From contig JALGTT010000082.1 in assembly GCA_029821235.1 (NCBI GenBank), positions 1-12,500 of the forward strand: a stretch of DNA of 12,500 nucleotides. Direction: 5' to 3'. Each line of letters opens with the position of its first letter. Position 1 is the first letter of the stretch. The stretch comes from Candidatus Hebobacteria bacterium (GTDB taxonomy: Bacteria > Armatimonadota > Hebobacteria > Hebobacterales > Hebobacteraceae). The position numbers were made by a program, and so were the translations under genes. Below, piece after piece: positions 1 through 4,620 of this stretch. The notes beneath the pieces were generated by a model. It was not told where the DNA came from and did not search any database. It was given only the letters and a program-made list of their open reading frames with translations.

Positions 1-54
1 CTGAAGGCCGCCTACGACCCGGCGGGAATCCTGGGATGCGGGCGTCTCACATGA
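1..54 (+). CDS. C-terminal end of a probable FAD-linked oxidase (GlcD/GlcE-like), cut by the window edge
   Basis: Frame 1 is open from the first base and stops with TGA at 52-54, giving 17 residues ending LKAAYDPAGILGCGRLT. This resembles the last residues of the FAD-linked oxidase C-terminal domain (glycolate oxidase GlcD/GlcE and D-lactate dehydrogenase relatives), which typically end in a pattern like lKxaxDPxGilNPGrl. Here the usual NPG is GCG. Only the tail is visible, so the flavin-binding domain cannot be checked and the substrate is unknown. The assignment rests on one short motif and is tentative. A strong hairpin begins 41 bases after the stop. Confidence 0.45.
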   Translation: MKAAYDPAGILGCGRLT

Positions 55-94
55 CACTCGGCGAAACTGCTTGGCTATCCCCTGGCCATGAAGA

Positions 95-138
95 GGAGGG
101 ACGAACCGGGGCGAGGGGGGGTGTCGGTTCGTCCCTCC
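95..138 (+). terminator. 14-bp perfect stem-loop, possible terminator without a U-tract
   Basis: The left arm GGAGGGACGAACCG (95-108) and the right arm CGGTTCGTCCCTCC (125-138) are exact reverse complements, separated by a G-rich loop of 16 bases. It lies 41 bases after the upstream stop. No run of T follows, so a standard intrinsic terminator is not shown. It could end the upstream transcript by another route, protect a 3' end, or be a leader element. Confidence 0.4.
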
Positions 139-143
139 GTCGA

Positions 144-157
144 GAACGGCGCCGTTC
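144..157. promoter_or_regulatory. Perfect 14-bp palindrome, operator-like
   Basis: GAACGGCGCCGTTC reads the same on both strands. A 12-of-14 copy occurs 63 bases downstream (207-220). The spacing equals six turns of B-DNA, so two dimers bound here would lie on the same face of the helix. The role as an operator is an inference from symmetry, spacing and position upstream of the cooC-like pair. Confidence 0.35.
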
Positions 158-206
158 GCTTTCACAACTCAACTCTGTCGGCTTCCTGGTCGTCCGGTTT
201 CAGTCC

Positions 207-220
207 GAACGGCACCGCTC
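207..220. promoter_or_regulatory. Degenerate second copy of the operator-like palindrome
   Basis: GAACGGCACCGCTC matches the palindrome at 144-157 in 12 of 14 positions. The left half-site GAACGGC is fully kept and the right half carries the changes. It lies about 75 bases upstream of the candidate -35 at 295. Confidence 0.3.
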
Positions 221-294
221 ACTTAGCATGTACCCGCACCATTCAAACGCCAAACCTGTTCGTGCAGTTCTTCAGACGCCGCTACACCCTTCCA

Positions 295-323
295 TTGACA
301 TGATGTAGGCATTTCGCGACACT
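295..323 (+). promoter_or_regulatory. Candidate sigma-70 type promoter for the cooC-like pair
   Basis: A perfect TTGACA at 295-300 is followed after 17 bases by GACACT at 318-323, which keeps only three consensus -10 bases (A2, A4 and T6). The -10 lies inside a small inverted repeat (316-331) that could act as an operator. The first start codon is at 374. The -10 is weak, so confidence is low. Confidence 0.3.
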
Positions 324-373
324 GCTGTCGCAGGCGCGACCAGGTCAGCATAGGCATAGGAGTGCATGGTCCA

Positions 374-1129
374 ATGAAACTCGCAATCGCCGGCAAAGGG
401 GGGGTGGGGAAGACCACACTGAGCGCGGCCCTCGCCCGTTCTCTGCGCAAACGCGGGGAGCGTGTGGTGGCGATAGACGCGGATCCGAACAACTGCCTGG
501 GGAGAGCCCTTGGGGTGCCCGAGGACGCGCTCGGCGGCGTAACTCCCCTCTCCGAGATGAAGGACCTGCTGGCCGAGCGCGCGGGAACGAGCGAGGGAGG
601 GAGTTTCTTCAACATCGCCCCCAAGGTGGAGGACCTGCTCGACAGGTTCGGGATCGAGCACGCCGGCGTAAACCTGCTGGTGATGGGGACGGTGGACGAG
701 CCGGGGGCGGGGTGTGTGTGCCCGGAGAGCGCGGTGTTGAAGGCCCTGGTGCGGCACCTGGTGGGGCTGCCCGACCTGTCGGTGATCATGGACATGGAGG
801 CCGGCCTGGAGCACCTGGGCCGCGGCACCGCGCAACACGTGGGCGCGCTGCTCATCGTCAGCCAGCCGACGCCCGCCGGGGCGCGCACCGCCGCGCGTCT
901 GGCGCGGCTGGCGCGCGGATTGCATCTGCGCATCCCCGGGGTGGTGATGAACGCGGTCACCTCCCCCGCCGACCTGGACCGGGTGCGCGACCTGCTGGAC
1001 GGACTGGAGATAGTGGCCACCCTGCCGCGCGACGAATCCGTGGCCGGCGCGGAGGTGGTGCCGGAGTCCGGGGCCTATGTGGAGGCGGTGGACAGGCTTT
1101 GCGGACAACTGGCGGAATGGGGAGCGTGA
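374..1129 (+). CDS. CooC-type nickel-insertion ATPase (CO dehydrogenase maturation), first copy
   Basis: This is a 251-residue P-loop ATPase of the MinD/CooC branch of the SIMIBI class. It has a deviant Walker A motif GKGGVGKT at residues 7-14 with signature lysine K8, the strand DADPN near residue 35, a C-x-C pair (C114, C116) in the context GCVCP, and a DMEAGLEHLGRGT block near residue 140. In CooC proteins the C-x-C binds nickel or zinc at the dimer interface, and ATP hydrolysis helps load nickel into carbon monoxide dehydrogenase. ATG 374 is preferred over the in-frame GTG at 362: it puts the P-loop at the N-terminus as in the family, and AGGAG lies at 358-362. The stop is one base before the next gene's ATG, so the pair is surely co-transcribed. 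No CO dehydrogenase gene is in view. The family is confident; the exact client enzyme is inferred. Confidence 0.88.
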   Translation: MKLAIAGKGGVGKTTLSAALARSLRKRGERVVAIDADPNNCLGRALGVPEDALGGVTPLSEMKDLLAERAGTSEGGSFFNIAPKVEDLLDRFGIEHAGVNLLVMGTVDEPGAGCVCPESAVLKALVRHLVGLPDLSVIMDMEAGLEHLGRGTAQHVGALLIVSQPTPAGARTAARLARLARGLHLRIPGVVMNAVTSPADLDRVRDLLDGLEIVATLPRDESVAGAEVVPESGAYVEAVDRLCGQLAEWGA

Positions 1130-1130
1130 G

Positions 1131-1886
1131 ATGGCGAAGACGATTGCCGTAACCGGAAAGGGAGGGGTGGGCAAGACGGTGGTGTCAGCGCTGCTGGTGA
1201 GGCTGCTGGTGGAGGCGGGCCGAGGGGCGGTGCTGGCGGTGGATGCGGACCCGAACCTCAATCTCAACGCGGCCCTCGGGGTGGAGGTGGAGGAGACGGT
1301 CGGCGATGTGCGGGAGGAAGGGCTGGACCGCGCGGCCCAACTGCCGGGAGGGATGGCGAAGAGCGAGTTTCTCCGCCTTCGCGTTCAGCAGGCATTGGTG
1401 GAGTCCAAGGGTTTCGATCTGCTGGCGATGGGGCGCCCCGAGGGGCCGGGGTGCTACTGTTTCGCCAACTCCATCCTGCGCGCATGTGTGGACCAACTCA
1501 GCAAACAGTACGCCTATGTGGTGGTGGACTGCGAAGCCGGCCTCGAGCACCTCAGCCGCCGCACTGCAGGGGATGTTGACCTCTTGGTCATCCTCTCTGA
1601 CCTCAGCCGCCGCGGGCTGGACACCGCCGCGCGCGTGGTCGAATTGACCAAGGAACTGGAGACCAAGGTGCGCAAGGTGCTGTTCGCGTTCACGCGGGTG
1701 CGGGACGGGGTGCCGGAGGAGCTGCTGGCCGCGGCCAGGGAGAGCGGCCTGCCGGAGCCGCTGCTCATCCCGGAGGACCCCGAAATCGCCGCCCTGGACG
1801 CACAGGGGAAGCCCCTCGTGGGCGTCGCCGCGGGAGGCCCGGTGCTGGAGGGCGTGAAGCAGTTGCTGGCCGACACCCTGGACTGA
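1131..1886 (+). CDS. CooC-type nickel-insertion ATPase, second copy
   Basis: This 251-residue protein is a paralogue of the preceding gene. It has the deviant Walker A GKGGVGKT at residues 9-16, DADPN at 38-42, a C-x-C pair (C108, C110) in the context GCYCF, and DCEAGLEHLSRRT near 133-145, all hallmarks of CooC-like ATPases. The start is ATG 1131, with GGGGAG at 1119-1124 six bases upstream inside the end of the first gene; the open frame extends further upstream but overlaps that gene. The two proteins differ clearly between residues 55 and 95 and in their C-terminal thirds. They may therefore serve different steps or clients, such as the CO dehydrogenase and the acetyl-CoA synthase subunit in Wood-Ljungdahl clusters, or form a heterodimer; this is inference. 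Both have intact nucleotide-binding motifs. Confidence 0.88.
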   Translation: MAKTIAVTGKGGVGKTVVSALLVRLLVEAGRGAVLAVDADPNLNLNAALGVEVEETVGDVREEGLDRAAQLPGGMAKSEFLRLRVQQALVESKGFDLLAMGRPEGPGCYCFANSILRACVDQLSKQYAYVVVDCEAGLEHLSRRTAGDVDLLVILSDLSRRGLDTAARVVELTKELETKVRKVLFAFTRVRDGVPEELLAAARESGLPEPLLIPEDPEIAALDAQGKPLVGVAAGGPVLEGVKQLLADTLD

Positions 1887-1900
1887 AGGGGGGCTGTAGA

Positions 1901-1945
1901 GCGGGCTCCCCCGCCACGCGGCCGGCGGGCAGACCCAAACCCGCC
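1901..1945 (+). repeat. Two short GC-rich stem-loops after the cooC-like pair
   Basis: GCGGG (1901-1905) pairs with CCCGC (1910-1914) across CTCC, and GGCGGG (1924-1929) pairs with CCCGCC (1940-1945) across ten bases. They begin 15 bases after the stop. No T-run follows. They could be a weak transcript end or remnants of an extragenic palindrome: the TGTAGAGCGGGC beginning at 1895 resembles the TGTAGGGCGGGC at 12395, at the start of the palindrome cluster near the right end of the window. Confidence 0.25.
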
Positions 1946-2001
1946 ACTGGCTGGCATAGGACTTGTCTGCCTCGGCTTGCCGCGCGACATTTCGCGCCCG
2001 A

Positions 2002-2028
2002 TGGCAACACTAGTTATCGGACGGCTGT
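2002..2028 (+). promoter_or_regulatory. Candidate ECF promoter of the first sigma module (shared motif)
   Basis: TGGCAACACTA at 2002-2012 is followed by GGCTGT at 2023-2028. A closely similar pair, TGGCAATAATA then GGCTTT, lies ahead of the second sigma gene (3957-3982), with spacers of 15 and 14 bases. ECF sigma factors commonly drive their own promoters, and paralogous sigma factors would be expected to recognise similar elements. The match comes from two sites only and the spacer differs by one base. Confidence 0.3.
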
Positions 2029-2056
2029 GCGCCGAGGCGGGGTGAAAGGGCGATCC

Positions 2057-2668
2057 ATGGGCGAGACGGAGATGGCACACGTTAGCGTGCCGGCGGCCCG
2101 CCGCGCGGGGGACGATACCCTCATCCGCGGGCTGCGAGAGCGCCGCGCGGAATCCTGCGCCGAACTCTACGACCGCTTCGCCCCCGGCCTCCACCGATAT
2201 GTGGTCACCCGCCTGCTGGGGGATGTCGAAGCGGCCGAGGAGGTGGTGGTGGAGGTGATGGTGGCCGCCGCCCGGGACGCGGCCAGGTTCAACCCACGGA
2301 AGGCCAGCCTCTCCGCCTGGCTCTATGGCATCGCCCGCCGGCGCGTCAACCTGGAGATACGCCGACAGAAGAGGCGCAAGTCGGTCCCGGCCTGGGCGCA
2401 GATCTCCATCACCGCCCTTCGGGAGGCGAGCGATGGGAGCGACCTGGCCGGCGCGGCGGCATCCCGGCTGGACGCGCGGAGGCGGGTGGCGGAGATGGCG
2501 GAGGTGCTCTCCGATGTCGAAATGGAGGCGCTCACCCTCTCTTGCATCGAGGAACTCTCGGTGCGGGAGATCGGGCAGGTGCTGGGCCGGTCGGAGCGAG
2601 CCGTCCACTCGATTCTGCACCGGGCGAGAACCAAGGCCCGAGAAAGGCTGGTGAGGAACGATGGCTGA
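2057..2668 (+). CDS. ECF-type RNA polymerase sigma factor, module 1
   Basis: This 203-residue protein has the two-domain layout of extracytoplasmic-function sigma factors. Region 2 spans about residues 20-105, with AELYDRFAPGLHRYV and the helix ending WLYGIARRRV. Region 4 spans about 142-200, with LSDVEMEAL, the SVREIGQVLGRSE helix-turn-helix and LHRARTKARERL at the C-terminus. A basic linker (IRRQKRRK) separates the domains. ATG 2057 is chosen over the GTG at 2027 and ATG 2072: an AAAGGG at 2045-2050 is correctly spaced, while the one at 2072 abuts its purine run. The gene overlaps the next by 8 bases, so sigma and membrane partner are made together. It is a paralogue of the sigma gene at 4018; the matches in WxxGIARR, AASRLDARR, the EMEAL block and the C-terminal HRAR-KARERL are obvious. 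It probably directs polymerase to stress or surface-response genes when released by its partner. The regulon is unknown. Confidence 0.9.
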   Translation: MGETEMAHVSVPAARRAGDDTLIRGLRERRAESCAELYDRFAPGLHRYVVTRLLGDVEAAEEVVVEVMVAAARDAARFNPRKASLSAWLYGIARRRVNLEIRRQKRRKSVPAWAQISITALREASDGSDLAGAAASRLDARRRVAEMAEVLSDVEMEALTLSCIEELSVREIGQVLGRSERAVHSILHRARTKARERLVRNDG

Positions 2669-3851
2669 CACTCACCGCGACGATGTGAACGAACTGATCT
2701 CCGCGGCCGTGCCCGAGATGGGCCCGGAGACGAAAGAGCGAACGCTGGACAAGATGCTGGCGGTGCACCCGCGCCGCCCAAGGCGAACGCTGTTGTGGGT
2801 GATCGGGAGCCTGATCGCTCTGCCCCTGCTGCTCGGAGCGGCGGTGGCCTCCGGCATGCTCTCCTCCCCGGACGAGGGCACGCTCTACTACCGAGGCGCG
2901 CGCGGATTCGGCCCCGGCCAGAGCTGGGACCACATATTCAAGTTTCTCACCGGACAAGCAAACCCGGAACCGGCCATGCCTTCCTCCGATTCGGATCCTT
3001 CTCCGGTGAGCGATGAGATCGTGTGGGCCACCAACCTGACCCCGGAACTGCATCCCACCCACTGGGACATCATGATCCGCAGGAGCGATGGCACGGACTT
3101 CAACCTCACCCAGGCCGCGGGCATCGGAGGCCTCAACTGCAGCCCCAAGTGGTCTCCCGACGGCACCATGATCGCCTTCCAGCACTGCAATGCGGTGGGG
3201 GACAAGCCGGCCTGCAAGGACGGATTCGCGGTCTGGATAGTGAACGCAGACGGGTCGGACGCGCATCCCCTCTTCCCCGAGGGAGCCCCCAACTCGATGC
3301 ACCCGGTATGGCATCCCGATGGCCGCCATCTGCTGTTGGAACTCGAGGGGGAGGAAGGCGTAATGGTTGCGAACCTGGAGGGGACGGAAGTCTGGCCCCT
3401 GCCCAACGTGGGGGGCGACCCCGTCTTCTCCCCGGACGGCTCCATGATCGCCAGCAGCGTCACCGTGCGGGACGAGGTGGAGGGCAGCCCGGGGGTGTGG
3501 CGACAGTTGGTGATCACAGATGCCGAGGGCAACGACCCCAGAGTGTTGGTCGAGCAGTTCATCGCGGACGCGGACATAGAGGGGCGCTACCCGACGCAGG
3601 AGCAGCAGCTCGGGGACCCGGAGATGGACTGGGTGGCAGATCTCCACTGCTGGGTAGGGCCCGGCAAACCACAGTGGTCGCCCAGGGGAGACAAGATCGC
3701 CTTTCTCGCCGCGCTCCCCTTCGACCCCGAAGGGCCCTACTACCGGGACCAGGTGCAAGTGTGGATCTACGACCTCAGGAACGATGAGCTGACCCAGGTC
3801 ACAGATCAAGGGGGACACTACGGCCTGGTCTGGCGAAGACCCGTGGAGTAG
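2661..3851 (+). CDS. Membrane-anchored TolB-like beta-propeller protein, probable anti-sigma/sensor partner of module 1
   Basis: This 396-residue protein has a 42-residue cytoplasmic N-terminus, one membrane helix (about 43-66, preceded by RRPRR, which predicts N-terminus inside), and an outer domain built of PD40/WD40-like blades. Four blade motifs of the form (W/F)-x-PDG-x-(I/L)-(A/L) are visible near residues 161-173, 214-226, 253-265 and, as WSPRGDKIAF, 336-348; this pattern is typical of TolB-type propellers. Four cysteines sit in the outer domain (160, 176, 185, 330) and none in the cytoplasmic part, so there is no zinc-dependent anti-sigma (ZAS) motif. ATG 2661 overlaps the sigma stop as ATGGCTGA. 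The overlap and topology suggest it holds the sigma factor at the membrane and senses an envelope or external signal with the propeller. The anti-sigma role is inferred from context; the propeller and topology are well supported. Confidence 0.8.
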   Translation: MADTHRDDVNELISAAVPEMGPETKERTLDKMLAVHPRRPRRTLLWVIGSLIALPLLLGAAVASGMLSSPDEGTLYYRGARGFGPGQSWDHIFKFLTGQANPEPAMPSSDSDPSPVSDEIVWATNLTPELHPTHWDIMIRRSDGTDFNLTQAAGIGGLNCSPKWSPDGTMIAFQHCNAVGDKPACKDGFAVWIVNADGSDAHPLFPEGAPNSMHPVWHPDGRHLLLELEGEEGVMVANLEGTEVWPLPNVGGDPVFSPDGSMIASSVTVRDEVEGSPGVWRQLVITDAEGNDPRVLVEQFIADADIEGRYPTQEQQLGDPEMDWVADLHCWVGPGKPQWSPRGDKIAFLAALPFDPEGPYYRDQVQVWIYDLRNDELTQVTDQGGHYGLVWRRPVE

Positions 3852-3918
3852 CCTGCGGCGCGCGGCCGCTTCCGGGCGAATCCCCGGTCTGTTTGAGGGC
3901 GCGACGCCCCCTTCCTCT

Positions 3919-3953
3919 CGGCGAGGACACCGAAGAGCGCGGTGTCCTCGTCG
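3919..3953 (+). terminator. Long stem-loop between the two sigma modules, possible terminator
   Basis: CGAGGACACCG (3922-3932) and CGGTGTCCTCG (3940-3950) are exact reverse complements around a 7-base loop. One G-T pair and two more Watson-Crick pairs extend the stem to 3919/3953. It follows the propeller gene by 68 bases and lies just before the promoter-like element of the next module. No T-run follows, so it would be a non-standard terminator, or an RNA-stabilising element. Confidence 0.4.
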
Positions 3954-3956
3954 CGT

Positions 3957-3982
3957 TGGCAATAATATGATATGGTGGCTTT
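3957..3982 (+). promoter_or_regulatory. Candidate ECF promoter of the second sigma module (shared motif)
   Basis: TGGCAATAATA at 3957-3967 and GGCTTT at 3977-3982 match the pair upstream of the first sigma gene (2002-2028). The element sits in an AT-rich patch that stands out in this GC-rich DNA. The same patch also contains TATGAT (3966-3971), a good housekeeping -10 but with no matching -35, so a sigma-70 promoter cannot be excluded. Confidence 0.33.
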
Positions 3983-4017
3983 CGCTCAGGCAAGGCACTG
4001 CTTTACCGGGAGGGGCA

Positions 4018-4620
4018 ATGGCGGAGAGCGAGACGAGCGCCTCCATCGCGGAATCGAGAGGAGACGACGGTCATCTGGCGGCCGGGCTGCGTGCGGGTGA
4101 GCGGTGGGCCCACGCGGAGCTGTGCCGCCGGCTCGGCCCCCCGGTGCATCGGTTCATCTGGAACCGTCTGTCGGGAGACGAGCAGACGGCCGAGGACCTG
4201 ATGATCCAAACCCTGGCGGATGCGGCGCGCAATATCGGCCACTACGACGAGCGCAAGGCATCCCTGAGGGCCTGGGTGTTCGGCATCGCCCGCAGACAGA
4301 TCCTCCTGGAGCGGCGGCGAAGGGCTCGGCGCAAAGCGGTCCCGGAGGAGGCAAAGGTGCCCCTGTCCCAGGTCTCGGAGATGGCCGCGCAGCTGAACCT
4401 CGCGGACTCCGCCGCGGCCCGTCTCGATGCCAGACGCCAGGTGGCCGAACTGGCAGCCTGCCTGTCCGATGCGGAGATGGAGGCCCTGAAACTCCATCAC
4501 GTGTATGGGTTCTCAGTGGAGGAGGTCGCCCACATCACCGGTCGGTCCCGGCGAGCCGCCGATTCACTCTTGCACCGGGCCAGACAGAAGGCCCGGGAAA
4601 GGCTGGCGCGCGATGAGTGA
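4018..4620 (+). CDS. ECF-type RNA polymerase sigma factor, module 2
   Basis: This 200-residue ECF sigma factor has region 2 at about residues 18-103, including QTAEDLMIQTLADAARNI and AWVFGIARRQI. Region 4 lies at about 138-198, with LSDAEMEALKL, the FSVEEVAHITGRSRRA helix-turn-helix and LLHRARQKARERL. A basic stretch (RRRRARRK) follows region 2. ATG 4018 has a strong GGGAGGGG just upstream (4008-4015); an in-frame ATG at 3967 would overlap the promoter-like element and adds an unconvincing hydrophobic lead. It is the clear paralogue of the sigma factor at 2057, with the closest agreement around the end of region 2 and throughout region 4. The stop overlaps the partner's ATG by 8 bases, as in module 1. 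It probably transcribes its own module and an unknown regulon when its partner releases it. Confidence 0.9.
   Translation: MAESETSASIAESRGDDGHLAAGLRAGERWAHAELCRRLGPPVHRFIWNRLSGDEQTAEDLMIQTLADAARNIGHYDERKASLRAWVFGIARRQILLERRRRARRKAVPEEAKVPLSQVSEMAAQLNLADSAAARLDARRQVAELAACLSDAEMEALKLHHVYGFSVEEVAHITGRSRRAADSLLHRARQKARERLARDE

Larger units (their letters stand above)
55..373. other. 319-base intergenic region with hairpin, paired palindromes and candidate promoter
   Basis: No convincing gene was found here. Open frames on both strands lack a ribosome binding site and recognisable protein pattern. The stretch holds a 14-bp inverted repeat (95-138), two related 14-bp palindromic sites (144-157 and 207-220), a perfect TTGACA (295-300) and a small inverted repeat GCGACA/TGTCGC (316-331, loop of 4). 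It most likely contains the end of the upstream transcript and the control region of the cooC-like pair. Confidence 0.5.

Noticed and set aside
36..308. Small plus-strand open frames in the upstream intergenic region
   Set aside because: No ribosome site, no recognisable protein pattern, and they run through a long inverted repeat and palindromes.
2002..2018. Sigma-54 promoter suggested by TGGCAA
   Set aside because: The required GC of the -12 element at the fixed distance is absent at both copies (2002 and 3957).
2532..4046. Minus-strand open frame of about 500 codons covering the propeller gene
   Set aside because: It is antisense to the sigma/propeller genes, whose protein motifs are unmistakable. 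The antisense translation is His/Gly/Arg-rich with no recognisable domain, as expected for a shadow frame in GC-rich DNA.
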